A stretch of DNA of 64,000 nucleotides from Chloroflexota bacterium (GCA_016234555.1 JACRBJ010000032.1:248001-312000); one strand, 5' to 3'. Positions 7,862-17,144 are shown, numbered from the stretch's first letter. Numbers and translations are program-made. The notes: a model not told the origin generated them from the letters alone.

Positions 7862-8872
7862 TTATCCTTCCAGTTTGCCCTGTGCAAACAACTCCTCGAA
7901 TGGAGCGATGAACTTCTTGATGCCTTCGACATCGAGCCATTCGCTGTTATTGTCGCTGGAATAAATATATCCTTCGGGTAAAGCCTTGCCTTTGTCCTGC
8001 CACGAGTATCCAAACCAGATGGCTTCGGCAGGTTGTACCACAAACATGTCCTTCAATTCAACCGTGTGGCGGGCCTCGTCTTCAGAAATCAACGCCTCGT
8101 GAAGTTTCTCTCCGGGGCGGATGCCGATGACCTTGATCTCGGCGTCGGGGGCGATGGCTTTGGCAAGGTCGATTACCTTGGTGCTGGGAATCTTCGGGAC
8201 GAAGACTTCGCCGCCCTCCATCTGTTCGATGCAATGGATGACGAAGCGCACGCCCTGATCCAGCGAAAGCCAGAAGCGGGTCATGCGTTCGTCGGTGACG
8301 GTGACTTGTCCGCTTGCCCGTTGTTTGAGGAACAACGGGACGATGGAGCCGCGCGAGCCGACGACGTTTCCATACCTGACGCATGAGAAGCGGGTTGCCG
8401 AGCCCCCGGCATAGGCGTTGCTTTGAATCGTCAATTTCTCACCGGCGAGTTTCGTAGCCCCATAGAGGTTTGCAGGGCTGACTGCCTTATCGGTGCTGAC
8501 CATCAAAACCTTCTGCACGCCCGCATCCAGCGCGGCTTCGACGACGTTTGCCGTGCCCATGATATTGGTCTTGATGGCTTCCATCGGGTTGTACTCGCAG
8601 GCAGGGACCTGCTTCAGCGCCGCCGCATGGACGACGATATCAACCCCGTGCATGGCGCGAAGCAGCCGCTCGCGGTCGCGCACATCGCCGATGAAGTAAC
8701 GCAGGCGCGGGTCGTTGAATCCGCCCACCTGCATTTCGTGTTGTTTCAACTCGTCGCGGCTGAAGATGATGACCTTCTTCGGTTGATGCTCCTCAAGCAG
8801 AATTTTTGTAAACTTCTTGCCAAACGAGCCTGTTCCGCCCGTGACGAGTACCACTTGATTTTTCCAGTCCAT
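7862..8872 (-). CDS. pseB: PseB-like UDP-GlcNAc 4,6-dehydratase (inverting)
   Basis: The 336-residue protein is a short member of the polysaccharide-biosynthesis dehydratase family. It has TGGTGSFG for NAD(P) binding, VHAAALKQVPACEYNP, the STDKAVSPANLYGATK catalytic region and the late TDERMTRFW block typical of PseB/FlaA1 enzymes. These remove water from UDP-GlcNAc and invert C5, the first step to pseudaminic acid and related amino sugars. The start at MDWKNQ was chosen because the longer reading frame runs into a non-coding repeat. Together with the NeuB-like gene it supports a nonulosonic or modified amino-sugar product, although the pathway is incomplete here. Confidence 0.87.
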   Translation of the reverse strand: MDWKNQVVLVTGGTGSFGKKFTKILLEEHQPKKVIIFSRDELKQHEMQVGGFNDPRLRYFIGDVRDRERLLRAMHGVDIVVHAAALKQVPACEYNPMEAIKTNIMGTANVVEAALDAGVQKVLMVSTDKAVSPANLYGATKLAGEKLTIQSNAYAGGSATRFSCVRYGNVVGSRGSIVPLFLKQRASGQVTVTDERMTRFWLSLDQGVRFVIHCIEQMEGGEVFVPKIPSTKVIDLAKAIAPDAEIKVIGIRPGEKLHEALISEDEARHTVELKDMFVVQPAEAIWFGYSWQDKGKALPEGYIYSSDNNSEWLDVEGIKKFIAPFEELFAQGKLEG

Positions 8873-8890
8873 GAATTCTCCTGTTGGGTC

Positions 8891-8974
8891 GTCATTGCGA
8901 GGGTGTTCGTCCCGAAGCAATCCCCATTTTCGTAAAGATTGCTTCGTCGTCGCTTTGCTTCTCCTCGCAATGAC
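8891..8974. repeat. CATTGCGAGG-type inverted repeat element
   Basis: The element is bounded by GTCATTGCGAGG and its complement. It contains the paired internal segments GAAGCAATC and GATTGCTTC. Elements of this form are dispersed in several bacterial phyla. It fills the gap between the methyltransferase and pseB genes. Confidence 0.75.
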
Positions 8975-8978
8975 AACA

Positions 8979-9782
8979 TTAGTTTCTGGCAATGAACAAT
9001 CCAGAGTCCTTTGAAATAAAAATCTCGCCTGTTGTCGAAAGGGTGGCGGTAAATTCGCCCTGCAATTTACCCAGTTCATCCTCCGAGATGTCCACCGCGC
9101 CAATCGAAGAGCGGATGTAGGCAATGAGCCGCTCGACCTCGGTCACGCGCAGGTTGTCCTCGTAACGCGCCTGGGTGACGTTTGAAAAAAGCCCGCGCAA
9201 TTGGTCCGCGCCGCTTTCCATTGTAAACGGATTTGTAAACATGCCGCCGCCCGGATTCGTGTTGATCCGCTTCAGCCAGCCGTACATTTCCTTCATGTGA
9301 TTTTCGCCGACAGTACTTGCAAATAAAACGCCATCGGTTTTGAGGACGCGACGGATTTCGGTCAGCGCAAGTTTGCGGTCAGGGACGTGATAGAGCATGT
9401 GGTTGGCGATGACCGCGTCGAAGGTTCCGTCCGCGTAGGGGATGGATTGCGCGTCCATTTTTTCGAACTTGAAGCCCCGTCCCGTAACGACCAGATTCCG
9501 CCACGCTGAATCAAGCATCCCGTCGGAAAGGTCCGAGAGGGTGATATTCCAATCCGCTGGGATTCTATCCACACATTGCTTCCACATCTCGCCCGTGCCG
9601 CATCCCAATTCCAGAATCTTCGCCTTGGCGGGTAATTTGACCAGTTCATCGAAAATCCAATTGAACCAGCCCTGCGGGTTTGTGCTGAACTTTTGATGAA
9701 TCACAATCCGCGCATCCAGGTTGGATGAATCCTTGTACTGGTCTTTGGTGAGGTAATTCTGGTCGGTAAATCGTTTTTGCAT
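8979..9782 (-). CDS. Class I SAM-dependent methyltransferase
   Basis: The 267-residue protein has a Methyltransf_11/25-type core: motif I ILELGCGTGEMW near residue 57, the acidic loop SDLSDGML, motif II-like KMDAQSIPYADGTFDAVIANHMLYHV and motif III RVLKTDGVL. It should transfer a methyl group from S-adenosylmethionine in the cytoplasm. It is tightly packed with a second methyltransferase gene (2-nt gap) within the glycan locus, so sugar or lipid-carrier modification is the likely job. The acceptor cannot be predicted. Confidence 0.88.
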   Translation of the reverse strand: MQKRFTDQNYLTKDQYKDSSNLDARIVIHQKFSTNPQGWFNWIFDELVKLPAKAKILELGCGTGEMWKQCVDRIPADWNITLSDLSDGMLDSAWRNLVVTGRGFKFEKMDAQSIPYADGTFDAVIANHMLYHVPDRKLALTEIRRVLKTDGVLFASTVGENHMKEMYGWLKRINTNPGGGMFTNPFTMESGADQLRGLFSNVTQARYEDNLRVTEVERLIAYIRSSIGAVDISEDELGKLQGEFTATLSTTGEIFISKDSGLFIARN

Positions 9783-9783
9783 T

Positions 9784-10602
9784 TTACTTTTTTACCACAA
9801 TCAACGGATACTGTCCGTTCTCGGCAAAAAAATTCGGAAAGACGCCTTCGAGCCAGAAGACGAATCTCAGGAATGCCCGCCCGCCAAGGGGACGGATGAA
9901 ATTGCGCATGATTCTTGTGCTCATGCTGCGCCAAGGTTTTATCTCGATGGTCATCTTCGAGCCGATTTCACGCTTGAGCCATTCGGGGGTCATCTTTTGA
10001 ACGAATGTGCCAGCGGGGTCTTCCTCGTTGAGCCATTCCTTCTTTTTCTTTTCGGTGCGTCCCGACATCTTTCGCATCAACCCAATGAGCGGTTCCGCCA
10101 TGCGAATCAACAGCGGATTATGCCAGCCGTTGACGATTGCCGCTGTCCGTCCCGCCGCCAGCACGCGGTGAATCTCGGCATAGGCTTTGGGATGCTCCGG
10201 CAGGGCAAGGTGATGAATCGCGTGCATCGAGACCGCACCGTCGAAGGCTTCGGCTTTGAATGGCAGGCTGGCAAGGTCGCCAACGACGAACAAGCCGTGG
10301 TCGCCGATTCGAGTCCGCGCCTCGCGCAAGGCCTGGATGGAAATGTCGAGGCAGACGCGCTTTTGGTATCCCTGCGAATAGGTCTTGTATTCCTCATATT
10401 GCACGGGACCTGAACCCGCATCCAGCAAAAAATTGCCGGTGGGAATGAGTCCATTCATCACGCGCAGGCGCGTCTTGTGGATGTATTCGCGCGAGACGGG
10501 ACGCAGGTCTTCATAACGGGCATTCTGGTAATTCCCGTCGTCCTCCTGCTGCCAGCCGATCTCATCATAAAACTCGCGGACTTTTTGTTTGGTGTCGGTC
10601 AT
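9784..10602 (-). CDS. SAM-dependent methyltransferase, second of pair
   Basis: This 272-residue protein has a class I methyltransferase core with LLDAGSGPVQYEEY as motif I near residue 58, LDISIQAL, GDLASLPF, and VSMHAIHHLALPEHPKAYAEIHRVL. The C-terminal part is basic and aromatic and may contact a membrane or lipid-linked acceptor. It sits upstream of the first methyltransferase with a 1-nt gap, suggesting coupled translation. The two proteins are not close copies, so they probably act on different positions or substrates of the glycan. Confidence 0.86.
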   Translation of the reverse strand: MTDTKQKVREFYDEIGWQQEDDGNYQNARYEDLRPVSREYIHKTRLRVMNGLIPTGNFLLDAGSGPVQYEEYKTYSQGYQKRVCLDISIQALREARTRIGDHGLFVVGDLASLPFKAEAFDGAVSMHAIHHLALPEHPKAYAEIHRVLAAGRTAAIVNGWHNPLLIRMAEPLIGLMRKMSGRTEKKKKEWLNEEDPAGTFVQKMTPEWLKREIGSKMTIEIKPWRSMSTRIMRNFIRPLGGRAFLRFVFWLEGVFPNFFAENGQYPLIVVKK

Positions 10603-10635
10603 TTTTGTTCCGTAATGTGCAAAATTTATTCCAGT

Positions 10636-12246
10636 TCATTGTTGATTCGGTATCACGCTAAAAATCAACACGCCTTTTCTGCGGTAAAACACTTCGTATC
10701 TGCCTGTTTCCAAAAAACCTCCGAACTCCTCTTCGAGGTTGTTTGCAAAGATTGCCACATAATCATAATCTGTAAAGTCAGATTCGACATGGTTTACCAA
10801 CTGTCCCGTTTCCACACCGGCTTGTTCATTGCGGACCGTCTGGGAAAGGTCGGCGACCTGCCCGGCGATTTTGTTGAATTCGCTGGCAGACACCCATTCC
10901 AATCCCTGTGGAGTGGTCAGGCTCCGTCGCTTGGTGAGGTAGGGAAACCATTCAGCAACATCCGCCGAATGCCAGTCAAAAGGAGTCAATACGACGAACT
11001 CAGCATCCGGGGAAGTGTTCTTTTCGATATATTCCATCGCACTGCGCTCAACTGGTTTGATCGCCTTGAGCATCGGCTTCCCGACCAAATGTTGCGCAGC
11101 AAGAATGATGATCGCCAAAAGATAAATAACGCTAAAGGGGATTTTCGAGAGGCTCCCCGTTAAACTTGGCTTTTTCCCAACCTGCGACAGCAGGTAAAAC
11201 AGGATGTCGTCGAGGCTCCGCAATCCAATTGCGATCAAAATGACGAGTGGTGCCAGCCCGGAGATGGGAGAATTTTTTGGCGCGACAATATATGTCCCCA
11301 GCAGCCAGACCGGCAGAAGTAAGTTCCTCCTGTAGAATAAGGCGAAGACAAAACCGATCATTCCAAAGAACGGCAGGAAATAATCCTCCACCGTCAACAC
11401 ATTAACCGAAAACATGCTCCCCGCAAGGAATTTCTCAACGAACTGGCTGGTGTCCATTTCAGCAACGTTCCATGCTTCCACGAAGGGCGTTATCCCAAAG
11501 CGGTAAACTGCCGTCCCCCACCACGGCATGGACACAAGCGCTGCTCCAAATCCCAGGGTCAACAGGTCGAAAATCTTCTTTTTGAATCCCTCGTTTCCCT
11601 TTGCCAAAACGAAAACAAAGATGGATGCGACAGCGATCAACGCCCATTCAAGGTGGGACATGAAGACAAGTCCCAGCGCAACCGCGGCAAAGGCAGGATA
11701 AAGTTTTGCGCCTTTGCGTTGATAAAGCAAAAGGAAATACAGGGATAAAACAGTAAAAAGGAACCCCGGGGAACGGGAAAGCCCTCCCCCTTTTGCCGTC
11801 CACTGATAAACCTGAAAGACAATGGAAAAGATGCCTGAGCAAAGCAATAGCTCGACTCGATCTTTGACCAGTTCCGAGGCGAGCAGAACAAAGCAGACGA
11901 TTGTCAAAAGATTCAGGACAAGCGGGAGTAATTGCACCACCTGGAGGACCGACGCGCCAAAGACCTTCGATGAAAGCAATGCAAGATAAAAGCCAAGCGG
12001 TGGATAGACAAAAGGAATCTGATGGGAGTTGTAGTTTACATGGCTGGGGAGGAGATAATGGTTCGACTTGATCGAATAAATCATCTCCATAAAAAGTCCG
12101 CCATCCCCGACTGGAAAAACATCTTTTGCTGAAAAATAGGGATAACGGATAATCAAGCCAATGCAAACCGCCAGAATGACCACGCTGGTTTTAAACCAAT
12201 TGTCAGATATGAGGGAAGATTGTTTCCTGTCAGCCAAACCTTCCAT
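10636..12246 (-). CDS. Polytopic GT-C-like membrane protein
   Basis: A 536-residue membrane protein with about ten to twelve predicted hydrophobic segments and a soluble C-terminal part of about 130 residues. The first extracytoplasmic loop, between helices 1 and 2, contains acidic residues (FPVGDGG) as in lipid-linked GT-C glycosyltransferases. GGAG lies 5 nt before the ATG and only 1 nt separates it from the next gene upstream. Its context implies transfer of sugar from a polyprenyl-phosphate donor at the outer face of the membrane, but no diagnostic family motif beyond the loop could be confirmed. Confidence 0.7.
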   Translation of the reverse strand: MEGLADRKQSSLISDNWFKTSVVILAVCIGLIIRYPYFSAKDVFPVGDGGLFMEMIYSIKSNHYLLPSHVNYNSHQIPFVYPPLGFYLALLSSKVFGASVLQVVQLLPLVLNLLTIVCFVLLASELVKDRVELLLCSGIFSIVFQVYQWTAKGGGLSRSPGFLFTVLSLYFLLLYQRKGAKLYPAFAAVALGLVFMSHLEWALIAVASIFVFVLAKGNEGFKKKIFDLLTLGFGAALVSMPWWGTAVYRFGITPFVEAWNVAEMDTSQFVEKFLAGSMFSVNVLTVEDYFLPFFGMIGFVFALFYRRNLLLPVWLLGTYIVAPKNSPISGLAPLVILIAIGLRSLDDILFYLLSQVGKKPSLTGSLSKIPFSVIYLLAIIILAAQHLVGKPMLKAIKPVERSAMEYIEKNTSPDAEFVVLTPFDWHSADVAEWFPYLTKRRSLTTPQGLEWVSASEFNKIAGQVADLSQTVRNEQAGVETGQLVNHVESDFTDYDYVAIFANNLEEEFGGFLETGRYEVFYRRKGVLIFSVIPNQQ

Positions 12247-12247
12247 G

Positions 12248-13852
12248 CTATCTCCAGGTGAACGGCTCGCCCACCAAAAAATCGAATGTATCCTTGAATC
12301 GCGCCATGCCTTCGTCGCTCAGAACGCTTTCCAGCGGATGTTCGGCAAGGTCGTCCCAGAAGTTCATCAAACGCCACGGGAAGGGACGCGGATATTCGAA
12401 GAAGAAGCGGTAGGCATAATTCCAGGCGAATTCGATTTGCTTTTCGTTGAGTTGATGCGCGGGGATGTCGCCCAGCACTTTTTCGAGCGCGGCATAATAT
12501 TCATCCCACGTATTCGGGTCGATTGTGATTCCACGCCCGCGATAGTGGGTTTGCCCACACGAGATGACGGGGCGACCGTTCATGGCTGTTTCCAACCCGA
12601 CGGTGGTGGTGTACGCCAGGCCGACGTCGGCAATCTCGATCAAGTCGTAGGTGTTGATCTTGTCCAGCGCGCCGATGACGTGGATGTGGCTCGGCAATTC
12701 GGGCAAAGCATCCCTGACCACTGTTCCCATAGACTTGGCTTGCGGCACAAGTTTTTCGCCAGGATGCACGCGGATGACCAACTGCACGTCGGTCCGCCTG
12801 GCAAAGTACTGGACGGTTTTCGTAATCCATTCGGTCATGGAAGTGGCAAAGATGTCGCGTCCGAGGGTCAGGCTGTCACCCAGGACGTTCGCAGCGAGCA
12901 TCACCACGGGACGGCTGTCCAAGCCAAGCATGTTGCGCGTGGTCTCGGCCCCTTGCGACGAAACATACTGCCAGAGACGTTTTGACTTACCCCACACGCG
13001 AGCGCCGCGACGGGCGTTTTCGAGGTCAGCCACCCGCTCGAACATTTCGTCAGTGACAGGCAATCCGCAGCGGGCTTCGACGAGGTAATCCGTCTCCTGC
13101 TGCATGATGGACGAATTCTGCGCCAGCCAGATTTGTTCGCGCTGGTCGTTGAACTCATAGGTCACGGCGTCGATTCCCAGATGACGCGCCACGCGGAAGA
13201 CGATACCCATTTCGAGAATCAATCCATTGGGGATGAGAACCACGTCAGGTTTGTTCGCCTGCATCCATTCGAGAGCGGCTTGAGCGGCAAAGGTGTTGCG
13301 CTGAACCCGCAGGTCGTATAACGCGCGGTCAGACGGGTCGTTCATGTCCACTTCTTCGCGCATCAGCGTGTATTGGGCGTCCCAGAGAGAGCCTTCTTTG
13401 ATGTCGGTTTGAAGGGCGGAAGGAACGTTGAACGTTGAACGTTGAACGTCAAACATCGAGACGTGCTTGATTAAGGGAGATAAAGCGGCAAGGGCATCTT
13501 TTGTGTGCAGCACACGCTGGCGTTGGGTAAACTTGTCTTTTTGCTTGTGCCACTCGGAATAGGGCAATGTCAGCAACGTGACATCATGTCCCAGCCCAGC
13601 GAGGACCAGCCCAAGATACGCAGATTGCTCCACCCAATAATGCAGGGTCGCAAAGAACAAAACTTTCTTGCCCTTTGGTGCCTTCGCCGCATACGGCTTG
13701 ACGGCTTCCACCGCCTCAGGCAATGACTTTTGCAGACGCGCCAGATTGTAGTGGTCTTTGCGCGGACGATTCTTTGACCGAAGCATCCAATCGATTTCGG
13801 CAGTGAAGGGCAGGTCGCCCAGAAGGTCCCGGAGAGTGTTTGTTTTTGCCAT
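12248..13852 (-). CDS. Capsule-type GT-B glycosyltransferase-like protein
   Basis: This 534-residue protein resembles capsule polysaccharide biosynthesis and CDP-glycerol glycerophosphotransferase-like GT-B proteins. The N-terminal domain begins after about 60 residues with KKVLFFATLHYW. The C-terminal domain has VVMLAANVLGDS, LVIRVHPGE, HIHVIGALDKINTYDLIEIADVGLAYTTTVGLETAMNGRPVISCG and GRGIT. This is the typical late donor-binding pattern: HP, a phosphate-binding TTTVGLE-type loop and a conserved Gly-rich end. An in-frame AACGTTGAAC repeat adds DVQRSTFNV near residue 135. A cytoplasmic role in building the surface polymer is likely. Confidence 0.75.
   Translation of the reverse strand: MAKTNTLRDLLGDLPFTAEIDWMLRSKNRPRKDHYNLARLQKSLPEAVEAVKPYAAKAPKGKKVLFFATLHYWVEQSAYLGLVLAGLGHDVTLLTLPYSEWHKQKDKFTQRQRVLHTKDALAALSPLIKHVSMFDVQRSTFNVPSALQTDIKEGSLWDAQYTLMREEVDMNDPSDRALYDLRVQRNTFAAQAALEWMQANKPDVVLIPNGLILEMGIVFRVARHLGIDAVTYEFNDQREQIWLAQNSSIMQQETDYLVEARCGLPVTDEMFERVADLENARRGARVWGKSKRLWQYVSSQGAETTRNMLGLDSRPVVMLAANVLGDSLTLGRDIFATSMTEWITKTVQYFARRTDVQLVIRVHPGEKLVPQAKSMGTVVRDALPELPSHIHVIGALDKINTYDLIEIADVGLAYTTTVGLETAMNGRPVISCGQTHYRGRGITIDPNTWDEYYAALEKVLGDIPAHQLNEKQIEFAWNYAYRFFFEYPRPFPWRLMNFWDDLAEHPLESVLSDEGMARFKDTFDFLVGEPFTWR
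13423..13452. repeat. In-frame AACGTTGAAC repeat inside the capsule-type GT gene
   Basis: Three to four tandem GTTGAAC units lie in the coding sequence and match the array at 3394-3421. In both genes the reading frame gives a peptide containing RSTF. Confidence 0.75.
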
Positions 13853-13884
13853 GTGTTTCAGTTTGAAGGTTGGCAGGTCGACAA

Positions 13885-13921
13885 GTTGGAAAGTTTATTC
13901 GTAACATGCAAACTTTCCAAC
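13885..13921. repeat. Intergenic inverted repeat
   Basis: GTTGGAAAGTTT and its exact complement flank a 13-nt loop in the 80-nt gap between the ABC ATPase and capsule GT genes. There is no T tract on the minus strand, so it is more likely a dispersed palindrome than a strong terminator. Confidence 0.6.
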
Positions 13922-13932
13922 CTTCGAACTTT

Positions 13933-15222
13933 TTAACCTATTTTCTCAATCTTCCAGTTCAGTCTTGGTCGCACAGGTCCAACCCGCGGCTCTCCCCATT
14001 GCGTGCCGGGCGCACCGGAAATATCCACGTTGAAGGCCAGCGCATTTTCATCCATGAAGTAACGGCGAACGCCGAACGAACTGGCATTCACGCCGACGGT
14101 GTAGCGTCCTTCGTTGAAGATGTCGGCGGGCAACTCGGCGCGGCTGATGTAATGACCTGCGTTGCGCGAATGAAATTTTTCGTAAAGCGCGGGGCTATCG
14201 GTGTCAAATGAGGTGAAGACATATTCACCGCGCATGGTGCTGATGTAAAGTCCGACACGCAGGCCTGTGACGGGGGAACTGAGTTTGTACTCGAACTCGA
14301 CCATGACTGGTTCGGTGGAGCGGATAGTGTCCACGACCTTGCCGCCTTTTTCCTTGACCTTCAAGCTGATCGGCGTAAAAGGCTGGCTCGACGCAGGGAC
14401 ATCTTCCGCCTCCCAAATCTTTTCACCCGCCTGAGATTGTCCCGATGAAAGGTAAAAATCAACCGCCTGCTGTGATGGGGCGCGCATAATCATTTGACCT
14501 TTGTTCAACACAATCGCTTCCTGAGTCAGGCGCAAAATGGCAGACATGTTATGACTGACGAACAACACCGTGCGTCCCTGCTGGGCGACGTCACCCATCT
14601 TGCCGAGACACTTCTTCTGGAATTCCGCATCGCCCACTGCGAGAACTTCGTCCACCACCAAAATTTCAGGTTCGAGATGTGCGGCGACAGCAAACGCCAG
14701 CCGCAGGTACATCCCCGACGAATAACGTTTGACGGGTGTGTCAATGTATTGGGTCACCTCGGAAAAGTCCACGATTTCATCGAACTTCGAGTCAATCTCC
14801 GCGCGCCGCATGCCAAGGATGGCACCGTTCATATAGATGTTCTCGCGTCCTGTCAGCTCGGGATGGAAACCAGTCCCAACTTCGAGCAGGGACCCAACCC
14901 GTCCGCGCACGGTGACAGTTCCCGTAGTCGGCTCAGTCACCCGGGAGAGAATCTTCAACAGCGTGGATTTGCCCGCGCCGTTGCGTCCCACAATGCCGAG
15001 GACTCTGCCTTCCTCCAAATCGAAGGAGACGTCCTTCAACGCCCAAACGTAGTTCTGATTCATGCGGCGGTCAGACCTGCCGATTGCCGCCTTTGCCAGA
15101 CCAATGGGCGCGGAGACCGTATCCACGATCACGTCGCGCAACATGTTATAGCGGAACTTGGTCTCCGCCGCGCCGATTTTGTATTGCTTTCCGATGTTTT
15201 TTACCGAAATTGCTGTTGTCAT
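13933..15222 (-). CDS. wzt: ABC-2 polysaccharide exporter ATPase (Wzt type) with C-terminal glycan-binding-like domain
   Basis: The 429-residue protein has an ATPase domain (about 1-255) with Walker A GRNGAGKST, the Q/E loop region GSLLEVGTGFHPELTGRENIY that marks polysaccharide and teichoic-acid exporters, the signature YSSGMYLRLAFA, and Walker B ILVVDEVLAVGD. A C-terminal domain of about 150 residues (280-429) resembles the Wzt beta-sandwich that recognises the glycan end group in O-antigen ABC transporters. Its start overlaps the permease stop by one base. With the permease it should move the lipid-linked polymer across the membrane at the cost of ATP. Confidence 0.93.
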   Translation of the reverse strand: MTTAISVKNIGKQYKIGAAETKFRYNMLRDVIVDTVSAPIGLAKAAIGRSDRRMNQNYVWALKDVSFDLEEGRVLGIVGRNGAGKSTLLKILSRVTEPTTGTVTVRGRVGSLLEVGTGFHPELTGRENIYMNGAILGMRRAEIDSKFDEIVDFSEVTQYIDTPVKRYSSGMYLRLAFAVAAHLEPEILVVDEVLAVGDAEFQKKCLGKMGDVAQQGRTVLFVSHNMSAILRLTQEAIVLNKGQMIMRAPSQQAVDFYLSSGQSQAGEKIWEAEDVPASSQPFTPISLKVKEKGGKVVDTIRSTEPVMVEFEYKLSSPVTGLRVGLYISTMRGEYVFTSFDTDSPALYEKFHSRNAGHYISRAELPADIFNEGRYTVGVNASSFGVRRYFMDENALAFNVDISGAPGTQWGEPRVGPVRPRLNWKIEKIG

Positions 15223-16076
15223 TAAATCGTGTCCGCGAAGGTCTTTTCCATGCTTCTAAAATAGAAAAGTCCCGAAATAAAAATCAAAATTGAGATGCCA
15301 ACGGAGACCCAGAGCGCCGTGTCGGGACCTGACCCGATGCCGAGCAATGACCAGCGAAACCCATTGACAACCCCCGCCATTGGATTCAGGAAATATAAAA
15401 CCTGCCATTTCGCAGAAATCACAGAAGCGGAATAAGCAACGGGCGTGGCGAACAGCCAGAACTGAGTCAAAAACGGCAGGGCTTGATTCACATCCCGATA
15501 TTGGACGTTGATCGCTGAAAGCCAGAGAGCCACCCCGAGTGCGGTCACAATTGCAAGCATGAGAAAGAGCGGAAGTGTCCAGAGCAAATTCCAGGCGGGC
15601 GTGACCTGGTAGTAAAACATCAAGCCAACGAGGATGACAAAGGCGATGGCAAAATCCACCAGCCCTGCAAAGACCGATGACATCGGCAGGATGAGGCGCG
15701 GGAAGTAGATTTTCGTCACCATGTTATTGTGCGCCACCAGCGAGCGGCTGCCCTGGTTGAGTGCGGTCACGAAAAGTCCCCACGGCAAAAGCGCGGTGAA
15801 GGAAAACACAGGGTAGGGAATACCCTCGGTGGGGAGTTTTGCCACCTTGCCAAAGAGGAAGGTAAAGATCAACATGGTCATCAAGGGTTGGATAACAGCC
15901 CATGCCATGCCGAGCAGGGTTTGTTTGTATTTCACCTTCACATCGCGCCAGACCATGAAGAAAATCAACTCGCGGTAAATCCACAGGTCACGCAGATTGA
16001 GCGCCGCAAGTCCCCTGGACGGCTTGATGAAAATAGTGTGGGGTTCGTGGGTGAGGGCTTTTGTAATTTGTGTCAT
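15222..16076 (-). CDS. wzm: ABC-2 polysaccharide exporter permease (Wzm type)
   Basis: This 284-residue permease has six predicted transmembrane segments. The N-terminal soluble part ends in the family motif RDLWIYRELIFFMVWRDVKVKYKQT, followed by LGMAWAVIQPL; the motif NVQYRDVNQALPFL precedes the last helices. It is the membrane partner of the adjacent Wzt-like ATPase, with which it shares one base (TAATG). It is upstream of the ATPase in the same transcript, as in many capsule and O-antigen loci. Confidence 0.92.
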   Translation of the reverse strand: MTQITKALTHEPHTIFIKPSRGLAALNLRDLWIYRELIFFMVWRDVKVKYKQTLLGMAWAVIQPLMTMLIFTFLFGKVAKLPTEGIPYPVFSFTALLPWGLFVTALNQGSRSLVAHNNMVTKIYFPRLILPMSSVFAGLVDFAIAFVILVGLMFYYQVTPAWNLLWTLPLFLMLAIVTALGVALWLSAINVQYRDVNQALPFLTQFWLFATPVAYSASVISAKWQVLYFLNPMAGVVNGFRWSLLGIGSGPDTALWVSVGISILIFISGLFYFRSMEKTFADTI

Positions 16077-16085
16077 GTTTACTCT

Positions 16086-16144
16086 GTCAAAAGTCGAAGG
16101 TCAAAGGTCGCCCGCTCTTCGACTTTTGACTTTAGACCTTCGAC
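16086..16144. repeat. GTCAAAAGTCGAA inverted repeat
   Basis: GTCAAAAGTCGAA and its complement are separated by about 19 nt, and further GACCTTCGAC units surround them. A related sequence lies at 22010-22038. No T tract follows. Confidence 0.6.
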
Positions 16145-17116
16145 CTACTTTATTTTTGATTTGTTTTCCTTGAACCACTCGATCGTCCGCTTCATGCCTT
16201 CTTCAAATGGGACCTGGGCGCTCCAGCCGAAGAGTTCCTTTGCGCGGCTGACATCGAGTCCGCGGCGGGGCTGACCGTTGGGCTTGTCGGTCTGCCAGAC
16301 GAGTTTACCCGTGAAGCCAGTCATCCTGGCAATCATCTCGCTCAAATCCTTGATGGAAATTTCATAACCGGAACCGAGGTTGACAGGCTGCTCTCCGCTG
16401 TATTTTTCGGCGGCGGTGACAATGCCGTCGGCGGCGTCTTCGACGTACAAAAACTCGCGGGTCGGAGAACCGTCACCCCAGATGGGAAGTTCCTTGTCGC
16501 CTCGTTCGGTGGCTTCGATTGCCTTGCGGATCAGAGCGGGAATCACATGCGACGATTTGGGGTTGAAGTTGTCACGCGGACCGTACAGATTGACAGGCAA
16601 AAGGAATATCGCATTGAAGCCATATTGCTGACGATATGCCTGTGCCTGCACCAGCATCATTTTCTTGGCGAGACCGTAGGGCGCGTTCGTCTCTTCGGGA
16701 TAGCCCATCCACAGGTCTTCTTCCTTGAAAGGGACAGGCGTAAATTTGGGATAGGCGCAGACCGTGCCGATGGCGACAAATTTGCCGATGCCGCTCTTGT
16801 ACGCCTGGTGCATGAGTTCCACGCCCATGATCAGGTTGTCGTAGAAGAATTCGGCGGGATGTGCCATGTTTGCGCCGATTCCGCCCACGTTGGCAGCGAG
16901 GTGGATGATGACCACGTTCTTTGGGTCGATGCCAGCCAGCGTATCCGCGTACATGCGTTTGATGTCGGTGGGATCGATGAGGTTGTACTCTTCGATGCGC
17001 GGGATGAAAATATCGGTCGCGCCGCGTTCCTTAAGCTTTGCCGTGACAAATGAGCCAAGAAAACCAGCGCCACCTGTCACGATTACTTTTTTGCCCATCC
17101 AAAAATTTTCTGCCAT
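16145..17116 (-). CDS. fcl: GDP-L-fucose synthase-like epimerase/reductase
   Basis: A 323-residue extended SDR enzyme. The N-terminal [12 protein letters not shown] motif binds [17 protein letters not shown] and EFFYDN are typical of GDP-fucose synthases, and GTVCAYPK with NAPYGLAKK holds the catalytic Ser/Thr and Tyr-Lys. The late [15 protein letters not shown] block is diagnostic of the group. It converts GDP-4-keto-6-deoxymannose to GDP-L-fucose in well-studied members. AAGGAG lies just before the ATG. No GDP-mannose dehydratase is in the window, so the substrate must come from elsewhere or the enzyme makes a related sugar. Confidence 0.87.
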   Translation of the reverse strand: MAENFWMGKKVIVTGGAGFLGSFVTAKLKERGATDIFIPRIEEYNLIDPTDIKRMYADTLAGIDPKNVVIIHLAANVGGIGANMAHPAEFFYDNLIMGVELMHQAYKSGIGKFVAIGTVCAYPKFTPVPFKEEDLWMGYPEETNAPYGLAKKMMLVQAQAYRQQYGFNAIFLLPVNLYGPRDNFNPKSSHVIPALIRKAIEATERGDKELPIWGDGSPTREFLYVEDAADGIVTAAEKYSGEQPVNLGSGYEISIKDLSEMIARMTGFTGKLVWQTDKPNGQPRRGLDVSRAKELFGWSAQVPFEEGMKRTIEWFKENKSKIK

Positions 17117-17144
17117 ATTGTCTCCTTGTTACCTGTGTACTTTA

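Noticed and set aside
8873..9124. N-terminal extension of the PseB-like protein
   Set aside because: The extension is translated from the CATTGCGAGG repeat and from the end of the methyltransferase gene; family sequence starts at MDWKNQ.
13423..13452. LexA box
   Set aside because: The repeat has GAACGTTGAAC, not GAAC-N4-GTTC, and lies within coding sequence.
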